A stretch of 64,000 nt of DNA, taken from positions 124,001-188,000 of the forward strand of contig CAVZCC010000008.1 in assembly GCA_963773765.1 (NCBI GenBank), read 5' to 3'. Both the position numbers and the translations under genes were made by a program. Below are positions 1 to 7,783 of the stretch, in pieces (position 1 is the first letter of the stretch; each line of letters starts with the position of its first letter). Source of the DNA: CAVZCC01 sp963773765. GTDB lineage: Bacteria > Actinomycetota > Acidimicrobiia > Acidimicrobiales > Microtrichaceae. The notes beneath the pieces are model-generated. The model had not been told where the DNA came from, did not search any database, and was given only the letters and a program-made list of their open reading frames with translations.

Positions 1-307
1 GCGGCTGTACCCCGACCAGGTCGACCTGGGCCCGGCCCGCGAGCGCCTGGCCCTGTTCCTGGGCCAGTACTGGGGAGGGCCCACCACCTACTCGGACCAG
101 CGGGGCCACCCCCGGCTGCGGATGCGCCACGCGCCGTTCGTCATCGGCGCCACCGAGCGCGACCACTGGTTGGACGCCATGCTCCTGGCGCTGGACGCCA
201 CGCTGCCGGAGGCGCCGCTCGACGACGAGCTCCGCGCCGCCGTCGGCGAGCGCATGCGCGACTACTTCGAGATGTCGGCGACCGCCATGGTCAACACCCA
301 GGGCTGA
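1..307 (+). CDS. Group II truncated haemoglobin (GlbO-like), 3' part only
   Basis: The reading frame enters from the left edge (first full codon at base 2) and stops at 305-307, giving about 101 C-terminal residues. It reads as the E-to-H helix part of a truncated haemoglobin: the Y-W-G-G-P segment after the GQY motif, then the distal half with the R-H-A-P-F motif, which in this family lies close to the proximal haem-binding histidine, and a final W-L-D-A-M helix. These proteins bind haem and O2/NO in the cytoplasm and are widespread in actinobacteria. The N-terminus lies outside the window, so the start and neighbours cannot be judged. It is convergent with the SDR gene that ends at 426; the 118 bp between them shows only short GGACCGGTC direct repeats. 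Confidence 0.85.
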   Translation, partial: RLYPDQVDLGPARERLALFLGQYWGGPTTYSDQRGHPRLRMRHAPFVIGATERDHWLDAMLLALDATLPEAPLDDELRAAVGERMRDYFEMSATAMVNTQG

Positions 308-425
308 CGCAGCCCCGCCGTTCCCACGGCCCCACCACAGCTCCCCCGCCCCGAACATGCGGCAGCGATCGGGCCGGCGGCCCGAAAGGTGACGCAGAAA
401 CTGCGAGTCGGACCGGTCGGACCGG

Positions 426-1307
426 TCAGACCGGGTCGTCCGGTTCGAGCGTGCCCATGGCCCGCCGCATGAGCATGGAGTCCGTCGCCGAGCTCTCGGC
501 CACCACCATGCCGTCCAGGGAGGTCGCCCGGTCCCATCCGTCGACGACGGCGTCGAACGTGAGCGGCACCGTGCTCTCCAGCCCGGGGGCGACCCCCATC
601 ACCACACGGCCGACACGCCCGGCTCCGACCGAGAAGCACTCCCCGGTCGTCGGACAGGCAGGGTGCAGGAGCCACGACACGACCGGGGCGACCTCGGCCG
701 GGTCGAAGGCCTGCTCCATCCAGGCCCGCACCGCGGGGTCGGGGTAGGTCGCGGCCATCGGCGTGTAGGCCATGGGCATGACGGCGTTGGCCCGGATGCC
801 GTGACGGCGGCCGTCGAGCGCCATCGAACGGGTGAGGGACCAGATCGCCCCCTTGGCCGCGGCGTAGTCGGAGGTGCCGGCCAGCCCCATGGCGGTGGCC
901 GACGAGGTCGTCACGATGGCTCCGTCACCGGCGGCCCGCAGGTGCGGCCACGCCGCCCGGCACCACGACGCGGTGTGGTGGAGGTGGCTGCGCACCACCC
1001 GGTCGAACACCTCGTCGTCGTAGCGGTGGACGGGTCCGGCGGCGGCTCCCCGTCCTGCGTTGCACACCAGTCCGTCCAGCCGCCCGTGGGTGTCCAGGGC
1101 CGACGCGACGGTTCGTTCCGCCACGCCTGACTCGGTGACGTCGCCCACCACGGCCGATGCCCCGACCGACGCCGCGACGCCGACCACGCCGGCGTCGACG
1201 TCGACGAGCACCACCTCGGCCCCCAGCGACGCCAGGTGCCGGCCGTAGGCGGCGCCCAACCCGGCGGCCCCGCCGGTGACGATGACGACACGACCGACCA
1301 GATCCAC
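426..1307 (-). CDS. SDR-family oxidoreductase (HSD17B4-like)
   Basis: A 293-residue short-chain dehydrogenase, presumably NAD(P)-dependent. The cofactor motif TGGAAGLG is at residues 11-18, the N-A-G motif near 83-85, the catalytic Ser near 135, and Tyr148/Lys152 in YAAAK. The tail past the Rossmann core is longer than in a minimal SDR and resembles the SDR part of HSD17B4-type 3-hydroxyacyl-CoA dehydrogenases, so a role in acyl-CoA or steroid-like metabolism is plausible but inferred. I chose the GTG at 1307 because the frame further upstream overlaps the regulator gene in another frame; it has no clear Shine-Dalgarno sequence. It lies 67 bp downstream of the TetR gene on the same strand and is probably co-transcribed with it. 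Confidence 0.82.
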   Translation of the reverse strand: MDLVGRVVIVTGGAAGLGAAYGRHLASLGAEVVLVDVDAGVVGVAASVGASAVVGDVTESGVAERTVASALDTHGRLDGLVCNAGRGAAAGPVHRYDDEVFDRVVRSHLHHTASWCRAAWPHLRAAGDGAIVTTSSATAMGLAGTSDYAAAKGAIWSLTRSMALDGRRHGIRANAVMPMAYTPMAATYPDPAVRAWMEQAFDPAEVAPVVSWLLHPACPTTGECFSVGAGRVGRVVMGVAPGLESTVPLTFDAVVDGWDRATSLDGMVVAESSATDSMLMRRAMGTLEPDDPV

Positions 1308-1374
1308 CTCCGGACGGTAGCTGCGCCGTCGGTCCGCAGCCCCGCTCCCGGGACGGCGCCGGTCGGGTTCCCCG

Positions 1375-2169
1375 TCAGTCCAGCGGCACCGTGATGCCTG
1401 CGCCCTCGGCCGCCACCGCCATGGCCCGGTCGAAGAACACCGCGTGGTCGGTGACCACGTTGTGGAGGTGGCCGAACAGCTCGAAGCTGATCGCACCGAT
1501 GAGGGCGATCCACATGACCAGCGACCGTTCCACGAAGTCCTGGAACGGGGCGGCGGGCACGCCGCCGGCCAGGGCCACGACGTCCTCCTCCAGGACCCGG
1601 GGACCGGGCAGTGGATGGGGCGACGGGCTGACCACGCCCGTCCGCTCGGCGTCCCCGCACACCGAGGCCAGGACCCGGGCGATGCGGGTGGCCGGCTCGA
1701 CGGTGGCGGTCGGCGCCGCGTAGCCGACCACCGGCGAGCCGTACACCAGCGCGAACTCCTGGGGATTGGCCAGCGCCCAGCGCCGGACGGCCCGGCACAC
1801 GTCCAGCCAGCGGCGCCCCGGGCCGGACCCGGCTCCGAGGGACTGCCGGTCGGCCCGCTCCGCGGCCTCACCGACGGCGTCGTAGGCATCGATGATCAGC
1901 GCCGTCAGCAGCTCGTCCCGACTGGCGAAGTACCGGTAGACCGCGGACGAGGCCATGCCCAGGTCCCGGGCCACCGCCCGCAGCGACAGCGCCGCCGCGC
2001 CCCCCTCCGCCAGGTGGCGCCGCGCCGTCGCCTTGATCTCCCCGGTCAGTTCGGCCCGGGCGCGGGCCCGGGCGGTCCGGGGCGCTGCCGCCGGGGCGGC
2101 GGTGGGTACGGATGTCGGTGCGGGGACGGGTGATTCCGGGGTGGTTCGGCCTGCAGCCATGGGGTCCAT
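1375..2169 (-). CDS. TetR/AcrR-family transcriptional regulator
   Basis: 264 residues. After a disordered Pro/Ala-rich stretch (residues 1-40) comes a TetR-type DNA-binding domain with the helix-turn-helix around residues 62-82, ending in the usual S-A-V-Y-R-Y-F signature, then a helical ligand-binding domain. The unusually long low-complexity N-terminus may mean that translation really begins further in. It is divergent from the epimerase-like gene at 2316. The 146 bp between them carries two copies of a palindrome-ended repeat that is the obvious candidate operator, so autoregulation and control of 2316 are expected. The ligand cannot be inferred. Confidence 0.85.
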   Translation of the reverse strand: MDPMAAGRTTPESPVPAPTSVPTAAPAAAPRTARARARAELTGEIKATARRHLAEGGAAALSLRAVARDLGMASSAVYRYFASRDELLTALIIDAYDAVGEAAERADRQSLGAGSGPGRRWLDVCRAVRRWALANPQEFALVYGSPVVGYAAPTATVEPATRIARVLASVCGDAERTGVVSPSPHPLPGPRVLEEDVVALAGGVPAAPFQDFVERSLVMWIALIGAISFELFGHLHNVVTDHAVFFDRAMAVAAEGAGITVPLD

Positions 2170-2188
2170 CCTGACACATGACGAAGAT

Positions 2189-2267
2189 CACTGCACGTGT
2201 TTGTGAGCATTGCTCTTGCTTTTCTCCATGACAAGGAGGACACTGCACCTGTACGAGAGCACTGCTC
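2189..2267. promoter_or_regulatory. Two 27-bp direct repeats with GAGCANTGCTC palindromes
   Basis: Positions 2189-2215 and 2241-2267 are a 27-bp direct repeat (22 of 27 identical, 52 bp apart). Each copy begins CACTGCAC and ends in a perfect palindrome: GAGCATTGCTC (2205-2215) and GAGCACTGCTC (2257-2267). They lie between the divergent TetR gene (start 2169) and the epimerase-like gene (start 2316), the classical arrangement for TetR operators (inference). Confidence 0.6.
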
Positions 2268-2315
2268 ACACCGTCCTGCTCGCACAACCCTGCTCAGCCA
2301 ACTGGAGGCACCACC

Positions 2316-3296
2316 ATGGAGAACCAACTGCACGTGATCGCCGGCAAGGGCCCCGTCGGCTCGGCCACCGCCGACGGCCTGCTGGCCCTGGGACACCGGG
2401 TCCGGATCCTCAGCCGCTCGGGCGCACCGGCCGGTGCCGGCACCGAGGTGGAGCATGTGGCGGTCGACGTGGCCGACGCCGCAGCCGTGGCCGACGCGTC
2501 CCGCGGCGCGGATGCCATCTACAACTGCCTCAACCCCGCGTACCACCGATGGGCCACCGACTGGCCCCCCATGGCCGACGCCCTGCTGGACGCGGCGGAG
2601 CGCAACGACGCCGTGCTGGTCACCATGAGCAACCTCTACGGCTACGGCCCGGTGGACGGGCCCCTGACCGAGGACCTCCCCCTCGCCGCCACCGGCACCA
2701 AGGGACGGGTCCGGGCCCGGATGTGGGCCGACGCGCTGGCCCGCCACGAGGCCGGCCGGGTGCGGGTCACGGAGGCACGGGCGTCGGACTTCTACGGGCC
2801 GGGAGTGACCGACGGCGGCTACCTGGGTGAGCGGGCCGTCCCCCGCCTGCTGCGGGGCAGGAAGGTGCAGGTCATCGGCGACCCGAGCCAGCCCCACAGC
2901 TGGAGCTACATCCCCGACGTCGGCGCCGCCCTGGTCCGCCTGGGCACCGACGAACGGGCCTGGGGCCGGGCCTGGCACGTCCCCACCGCGGAGGCCCGGT
3001 CGGTGAAGGAGATGGTGGCCCTGCTGTGCGACGCCGCCGGTGTTGACCCGGTGGGGGTGTCGGCCCTGCCCTGGCCCGTGGTGCAGGCGGGCGGTGTGTT
3101 CGTCCCGTTCCTCAAGGAGCTGCGGGAGACCCGCTACCAGTGGGACCGGCCGTTCGTCATGGACTCGACGGCGTTCACGTCCACGTTCGGTGACCGGGCC
3201 ACGCCGGTGGCACGCGGCGCCGCAGCCACGATCGCGTGGTGGCAGGCCCGCCTGGCCGGCGATGCCGGCACCGGCAACCGCTCACGTGCCGCCTGA
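2316..3296 (+). CDS. NAD(P)-dependent epimerase/dehydratase-like (extended SDR) protein
   Basis: 326 residues starting at an ATG 10 nt after a CTGGAGG ribosome-binding site. The N-terminal Rossmann motif G-K-G-P-V-G (residues 10-15) begins a fold like NmrA/extended SDR proteins. A conserved S-N-L-Y-G-Y-G segment near residue 108 is where the active-site Tyr of such enzymes lies. The C-terminal half has the H-S-W-S-Y-I-P-D-V motif typical of nucleoside-diphosphate-sugar-epimerase-like proteins. The substrate is unknown. It is divergent from the TetR gene and probably under its control. Confidence 0.82.
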   Translation: MENQLHVIAGKGPVGSATADGLLALGHRVRILSRSGAPAGAGTEVEHVAVDVADAAAVADASRGADAIYNCLNPAYHRWATDWPPMADALLDAAERNDAVLVTMSNLYGYGPVDGPLTEDLPLAATGTKGRVRARMWADALARHEAGRVRVTEARASDFYGPGVTDGGYLGERAVPRLLRGRKVQVIGDPSQPHSWSYIPDVGAALVRLGTDERAWGRAWHVPTAEARSVKEMVALLCDAAGVDPVGVSALPWPVVQAGGVFVPFLKELRETRYQWDRPFVMDSTAFTSTFGDRATPVARGAAATIAWWQARLAGDAGTGNRSRAA

Positions 3297-3365
3297 CCCG
3301 CTCCACCCGCCACCCGCCCGCGGTGTCCTCTCCCGTTGGTTCCACCCGGCCGAAGGAGCCAGGTA

Positions 3366-3416
3366 GAGGGTCGTCCCATCACCGAACCCCATCACTGCCG
3401 GTGGAGGACGACCCTC
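3366..3416. terminator. Hairpin between convergent genes
   Basis: An 11-bp perfect inverted repeat, GAGGGTCGTCC (3366-3376) and GGACGACCCTC (3406-3416). An inner 5-bp stem, CACCG/CGGTG (3380-3384/3399-3403), follows after a small internal bulge. It sits in the 266-bp gap between the epimerase-like gene (ends 3296) and the membrane protein gene (ends 3563), so it could serve both strands. It has no U-tract, as is common in high-GC actinobacteria. Nothing else is evident in this gap. Confidence 0.45.
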
Positions 3417-3562
3417 GGTCCACGTCGCCCATGGGAGAGGAAGGGTGGATGGGAGGACGACGCAGCCATGGCCGAAGCCACGGATCGCATCATGCCTCAT
3501 CCGGGGAGGGCGCGTCACGATTCGCTGACTTTTCCGTTCGTGCCGGATTCCCGACGGATCCG

Positions 3563-4081
3563 TCAGCGGGCGGCCGGGTGGCGGACCGACCGGGCCGCCA
3601 GCGTTGCCAGGGCGATGGACACCACGGCCAGCACCACGTGGACGACCACGAAGCCGACCTCGTGGTCGCCTCCCAGCACGATGTCACCGGCCCGCACGAT
3701 CCACACGCCGGTGGTCCACACGGCCAGGGCCACCACGCCGACGCGCAGCCTGGCGACCGCCGCGGGAGCGCCCCCGGAGCGGACGGCCAGCACCAACAGG
3801 ACGGCGACCACCACGGCCGGCACCACGAAGGACAGGGCCAGGAGGAGCGGCCCGGTCCGCCCACCGTCGTCCAGTGCGGCATCGCCCAGGGCGTTGCGGA
3901 TGCGACCCACCCACACGAAGCCGGTCCAGGCCAGGAACACCGCCACCCACACCACGGTGGCCCGGGCCGGCGGCGAGGTCGCCGCTGGTCCTGTGGCGGA
4001 CGACGTACTGGGAACCGGGGCGGTGGGGTGGGTGGTCACGGACCCCACGGTAGGTGGCACGCCCGTCCTGCTCCCAGCCAC
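3563..4081 (-). CDS. Small membrane protein, four predicted TM segments
   Basis: 172 residues from the GTG at 4081; a second GTG at 4039 would give 158 residues and remove part of a disordered Ser/Thr/Pro-rich head. Four hydrophobic segments follow, two before and two after a short Gly/Ala/Arg loop. The first is followed by V-W-V-G-R-I-R-N and the third leads into I-V-R-A-G-D-I-V-L. This looks like an integral membrane protein of unknown function; I do not recognise a named family. It is divergent from the acyl-CoA dehydrogenase gene at 4201. Confidence 0.6.
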   Translation of the reverse strand: MAGSRTGVPPTVGSVTTHPTAPVPSTSSATGPAATSPPARATVVWVAVFLAWTGFVWVGRIRNALGDAALDDGGRTGPLLLALSFVVPAVVVAVLLVLAVRSGGAPAAVARLRVGVVALAVWTTGVWIVRAGDIVLGGDHEVGFVVVHVVLAVVSIALATLAARSVRHPAAR

Positions 4082-4135
4082 CCCCGTCGACCGCTGCGGC
4101 CACCCGTGGTGTCATGGAGGGGACGGACGGACTAA

Positions 4136-4153
4136 CTTGACCGCCCAGTCAAG
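4136..4153. promoter_or_regulatory. Inverted repeat CTTGAC-N6-GTCAAG upstream of acyl-CoA dehydrogenase
   Basis: A perfect 6-bp dyad (4136-4141 and 4148-4153) 48 bp before the ATG of the acyl-CoA dehydrogenase. Its size and position fit a TetR-type operator overlapping a promoter, as is common for acyl-CoA metabolism genes in actinobacteria. The cognate regulator is not identifiable here. Confidence 0.4.
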
Positions 4154-4200
4154 AGATCGACCCGGAGACGTGGTCGACTCCGTCCGCGCAGGGGGCAGAC

Positions 4201-5469
4201 ATGGCCGAGATCACCATCGAGGACTTCACCGCGGAGGCACGGTCCTTCCTGGACGCCAACGCCGAGCGCCGGCCGCCGGCGCGCGAGTTCGTGTGGGGCC
4301 AGGGCTCCGACGAGGTCGCGGTGTTCGACGAGAAGGACCGTGACGCCGAGGCCCGGGAGGCCGAGGAGGCCAAGGAGTGGCGGCGCAAGCGCTTCGACCA
4401 CGGCTTCGGCTGGATCACCGGCCCGGAGAAGTTCGGCGGCCGGGAACTGTCCGGCGCCTACGAACGGGCCTACGCCTCGGTGGAGAACGAGTACGTCACG
4501 CCCGGCATGGGCATCTTCACCATCTCACTCGGCATGGTGGCCCCCACGATCCTGGCCCACGCCATCCCGGAGGTGCAGGACCTCTACCTGCGGGACCTGT
4601 ACCGGGGTGACCGGGTGGCCTGCCAGTTGTTCTCCGAGCCGGGCTCCGGCTCGGACCTGGCATCCATGCAGACCAAGGCCGTGCGTGACGGCGACGAGTG
4701 GATCCTCACCGGCCAGAAGGTGTGGACCTCCAGTGCGCACCTGTCCGACATCGGCGAGATCATCTGCCGCACCGACCCGGAGCTGCCCAAGCACAAGGGC
4801 CTGACCGGCTTCGTGGTGGACATGCGGGCCCCGGGCGTGGACATCCGTCCGCTGCGCCAGATGACCGGTGGAGCCAACTTCAACGAGGTGTTCTTCGAGG
4901 AGGTCCGGGTCCCCGACACCCACCGGCTCGGCGACGTGAACCAGGGCTGGACCGTGGCCCTGACCACCCTGATGAACGAGCGGGCCTCCATCGGCGCCGG
5001 CGGGGGCGGCGGCACCGGCATGTTCACCCCGCGACGCATCCACGCCATGCTGGAGGCGTTCGGCCTGGACCAGGACCCCGTCATCCGCGACGAGGCCGCC
5101 CGCCTCTACACCACGTTCAACGTGGCCAAGTGGAACAACCAGCGGGCCCTGGACAAGATCAAGGCCGGGGGCCTGCCCGGCCCGGAGCTGTCCACAGCCA
5201 AGCTCGCGCTGACCAACAACCTGAAGGCCTACACCGAGTGGGTGGCCCGGGTGCTGGGCCCGCGCATCACCGCCGACACGGGCGAGTGGGGCACCTACGC
5301 CTGGTCCAAGATGCTGCTCGGCGTGCCCGGCATGCGGGTGGCCGGCGGCACCGACGAGATCATGAAGAACATCATCGCCGAGCGCGTGCTGGGGCTCCCC
5401 AAGGACCCGGGCATCGACTCCACCACGGCGTTCAAGGACCTCAAGGTGGGCACCCAGCGCGACGCCTGA
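4201..5469 (+). CDS. Acyl-CoA dehydrogenase family protein
   Basis: 422 residues with the three-part acyl-CoA dehydrogenase layout: an N-terminal helical domain, a central beta domain containing F-S-E-P-G-S-G-S-D-L (near residue 145) and Q-K-V-W-T-S (near 172), and a C-terminal helical domain ending in G-G-T-D-E-I-M-K-N-I-I. It should be an FAD enzyme that oxidises an acyl-CoA at the alpha-beta position and passes electrons to ETF. Chain-length preference cannot be read. The start follows a G-rich ribosome-binding site. The upstream dyad at 4136-4153 suggests regulated expression. It ends 12 bp from the convergent cyclase-domain gene. Confidence 0.9.
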   Translation: MAEITIEDFTAEARSFLDANAERRPPAREFVWGQGSDEVAVFDEKDRDAEAREAEEAKEWRRKRFDHGFGWITGPEKFGGRELSGAYERAYASVENEYVTPGMGIFTISLGMVAPTILAHAIPEVQDLYLRDLYRGDRVACQLFSEPGSGSDLASMQTKAVRDGDEWILTGQKVWTSSAHLSDIGEIICRTDPELPKHKGLTGFVVDMRAPGVDIRPLRQMTGGANFNEVFFEEVRVPDTHRLGDVNQGWTVALTTLMNERASIGAGGGGGTGMFTPRRIHAMLEAFGLDQDPVIRDEAARLYTTFNVAKWNNQRALDKIKAGGLPGPELSTAKLALTNNLKAYTEWVARVLGPRITADTGEWGTYAWSKMLLGVPGMRVAGGTDEIMKNIIAERVLGLPKDPGIDSTTAFKDLKVGTQRDA

Positions 5470-5481
5470 GCCCTCCGGGCC

Positions 5482-6120
5482 TCAGGCCACGCCGCGGTCC
5501 TGGGGTCGGTGCCCGGCTCGGGCGGCGGGACGCACCTCCAGCCGGGACACGGGGCGGAGGTCGCCGATGCCCTCCGCCCGCACCACCACGTGGCCGGTGA
5601 TCTCGACCCAGTCGGGCAGGTGCCCGGCCACGTCGAGGGCCAGGACCTCTCCCGCCCCCGCCGCGTCGCAGAGGCGGGCGGCGTGGTTGGCCGACGGCCC
5701 CACGTAGTCGTCACCCTCGAACAGCAGCACCGGACCGCCGGCGATGCCGGCGTGGACGTCGAAGGGGTCCTGGTCGAACCGGGTGGTGATCTCGCAGGCC
5801 GCGGCCACCAGCGGACCGGGGTCCACGCCCACCAGCATCACGCCGTCGCCCAGCCACTTGAGCACCCGCACACCCCGGCGAGCGGTGACCTGGCGGACCG
5901 CGGAGCGGAACCGGGCCAGGACCTCCAGGGCGGCCTTGGCGCCGTGGTCCTCGGTGTAGTTGGTGAACCCGGTGATGTCGATGAAGGCGAACCAGCGCTC
6001 CAGCGCCTGGGTGACCTCGACCCATTCCGGGACGGGCGGCTCCATGCCGGTGCCGTCTGGCTCGGGGCGGTACGACCGTGGGTTGCCGAAGCGCACGCCC
6101 CGGGTGGGGTTGTCACTCAT
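5482..6120 (-). CDS. Adenylate/guanylate cyclase (class III) domain protein
   Basis: 212 residues, essentially one CHD domain. Both metal-binding aspartates are present: D48 in F-I-D-I-T-G-F-T and D92 in W-L-G-D-G-V-M. The usual G-P-S-A-N-H-A-A-R-L segment follows near residue 150, where cyclases normally have the transition-state Asn/Arg pair. No membrane or sensor domain is attached, so it would be a soluble homodimeric cyclase. Whether it makes cAMP or is an inactive relative is not decided by sequence alone. It is convergent with the acyl-CoA dehydrogenase. Confidence 0.8.
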   Translation of the reverse strand: MSDNPTRGVRFGNPRSYRPEPDGTGMEPPVPEWVEVTQALERWFAFIDITGFTNYTEDHGAKAALEVLARFRSAVRQVTARRGVRVLKWLGDGVMLVGVDPGPLVAAACEITTRFDQDPFDVHAGIAGGPVLLFEGDDYVGPSANHAARLCDAAGAGEVLALDVAGHLPDWVEITGHVVVRAEGIGDLRPVSRLEVRPAARAGHRPQDRGVA

Positions 6121-6240
6121 CGGGGATCACCTCTGCACCCATGATACCGGGCTGCGTACTGGAGCAAGCACCTGTTTGCAGATGTGAGCGGAAGTTCACG
6201 GACCGGTGACCCCCCGTTCACACCGGCCCGCCCACCGGGC

Positions 6241-6909
6241 TCAGAACAGGGCGGCCTGCTCGCCGTGGCCCGGCAGGCGCAGCCCCGGCCACGGCGTGCC
6301 GTCCATGAACGCCCACGTACGCCGGTGGATCGACGTGGGGCCGTAGCCCTTGAGCGCCAGCTTGTGGCGTGGGCAGGGGTACCCCTTGTTCCGGTCGAAG
6401 TCGAACCCGGGGAACGAGTCCGCCTGCGCCCGCATGATCCGGTCCCGGGTGACCTTGGCCAGGATGGACGCCGACGCGATGGACAGGCAGCTGGCGTCAC
6501 CCCGGACGATGGTGCGGGTCCGGCCCCCGCCCACGAAGTCCCACGTGCCGTCGATCAGGACCAGGTCCGGCTCCAGCCCCAGGCCGTCCAGGGCGCGGCG
6601 GGCGGCCAGCCGCTGGGCGTCGGACATGCCCAGCCGGTCGCACTCCTCGTGGGTGGCGTGGCCCACCGACGAGGCGACGCACCAGCTCCGGATGCGGTCG
6701 AACAGCTCCTCCCGGCGGGCCTCGGTCAGCTGCTTGGAGTCCCGGACGCCGTTGACCCGCCGGTCACGGGGCAGCACCGCGGCCCCGATGGTGAGCGGGC
6801 CGGCCCATGCCCCCCGCCCCACCTCGTCCAGTCCCACCACCACGCGGTGGCCGTCGGCCCAGGCGGCCTTCTCCTGGGTCAGGGTCGGTCCGTGGCGCCG
6901 GGGCGGCAT
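6241..6909 (-). CDS. rnhB: Ribonuclease HII
   Basis: 222 residues. RNase HII removes ribonucleotides from DNA and RNA from RNA/DNA hybrids. The acidic active-site set is visible: D28 and E29 in G-L-D-E-V-G-R-G, D120 in L-I-D-G-T-W, and D138 in R-G-D-A. The S-I-A-S-A-S-I-L-A-K-V-T-R-D block and the C-terminal K-G-Y-G-P-T-S-I-H-R-R-T-W segment are family hallmarks. Length is normal. It is divergent from the small gene at 7152 across 242 bp. Confidence 0.95.
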   Translation of the reverse strand: MPPRRHGPTLTQEKAAWADGHRVVVGLDEVGRGAWAGPLTIGAAVLPRDRRVNGVRDSKQLTEARREELFDRIRSWCVASSVGHATHEECDRLGMSDAQRLAARRALDGLGLEPDLVLIDGTWDFVGGGRTRTIVRGDASCLSIASASILAKVTRDRIMRAQADSFPGFDFDRNKGYPCPRHKLALKGYGPTSIHRRTWAFMDGTPWPGLRLPGHGEQAALF

Positions 6910-6967
6910 GTCGGAACGGTAGCCCGGTGCCGCTCAAGGGATGGACGATCGGCGCCGACGTTTCCTC

Positions 6968-6982
6968 CGTGTCAACGACACG
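6968..6982. promoter_or_regulatory. CGTGTC-N3-GACACG dyad in rnhB upstream region
   Basis: A perfect 6-bp inverted repeat with a 3-nt centre in the 242-bp divergent gap between rnhB (start 6909) and the small gene at 7152. The rest of the gap shows only a weak promoter-like TTGAGT (7013-7018) followed about 17 nt later by an A-rich hexamer, pointing toward 7152. Confidence 0.25.
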
Positions 6983-7151
6983 TGAATGCTGAACGGAATG
7001 CCAGATCGGTCCTTGAGTTGAACGGGCCTCATCGCCGAACAATGGGAGAGTGCACACAGGGCGGGCCCGCAGGGGTCCGATCCGCACAGGGCGACCAGGA
7101 GTTCAGCCAGGACCCGTTCGGACACACGACACCGCTTGAGGGGATGGAACG

Positions 7152-7403
7152 ATGACGGTGAACACGAACGACCAGGACATCCCGACGCCCGGGACCGCCT
7201 CCGCCGGACCCGCCGCACTTCCCACGTCGCTGCCCGTGGGCACCACGGTGGAGGTCCGCAGCCGGTTCGACCGGCGCTGGGCCAAGGGGTTCGCCGTCGC
7301 CGCGTCCAGCACGGACGCCTACCAGGTCCGCCGCCTGTCGGACGGCTCGGTGCTGCCGGCCTGGTTCCCCCGCGACGAGATCCGCCAGATCGTCCTGCGC
7401 TGA
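7152..7403 (+). CDS. Small Tudor/Agenet-like protein, function unknown
   Basis: 83 residues, ATG start. A disordered N-terminus (residues 1-27) is followed by one compact beta domain: G-T-T-V-E-V-R-S-R-F (about 30-39), W-A-K-G-F-A-V-A-A, then Y-Q-V-R-R-L-S-D-G-S, ending with W-F-P-R-D-E-I-R. This alternating pattern resembles SH3-like Tudor/Agenet modules that bind proteins or nucleic acid; the assignment is by pattern only. The coding bias and clear ending 15 bp before the convergent cutA support a real gene. Confidence 0.6.
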   Translation: MTVNTNDQDIPTPGTASAGPAALPTSLPVGTTVEVRSRFDRRWAKGFAVAASSTDAYQVRRLSDGSVLPAWFPRDEIRQIVLR

Positions 7404-7418
7404 GCCCGGCCGCACCGG

Positions 7419-7748
7419 TCACTGCGCGGGGGACGACTCCTCCACCACCCAGGCCAGGTAGTCCGGATCACCGCCCGTCACCGGGGTGACCAGGATCTCC
7501 GGCACCTCGTAGGCGTGCTCGCGGTGGACCCGGGCCACCACTGCGGCCGACCGCTCCCCCGCCGTCTTCAGCACCACCCGCCACTCCAACGCGGTCTGCA
7601 CCGCACCTTTCCAGCGGTACACGGACGTGACCGGTCCGTCCACCTGGCCGCAGGCCACCAGCCGCTCCTCCAGCAGGAGGCGCACCACCCGGGCCGCCTC
7701 CGCCTCGCTGTCGATCGTGAACGTGATCTGCACCACCCGGTCGGACAC
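7419..7748 (-). CDS. cutA: Divalent-cation tolerance protein CutA
   Basis: 109 residues from a GTG start, covering the whole CutA1 fold: Q-I-T-F-T-I-D-S-E-A-E-A-A at the N-terminus, L-V-A-C-G-Q-V near residue 31, the V-Y-R-W-K-G turn, and the Y-E-V-P-E-I-L-V-T-P-V strand followed by Y-L-A-W-V. CutA1 is a small trimeric cytoplasmic protein linked to copper and metal tolerance, with PII-like architecture. It is divergent from the alpha-mannosidase with 35 bp between starts. Confidence 0.93.
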   Translation of the reverse strand: MSDRVVQITFTIDSEAEAARVVRLLLEERLVACGQVDGPVTSVYRWKGAVQTALEWRVVLKTAGERSAAVVARVHREHAYEVPEILVTPVTGGDPDYLAWVVEESSPAQ

Positions 7749-7783
7749 CCGGACAGTGTCGCGCCCCCGGATACCATCCGCGC

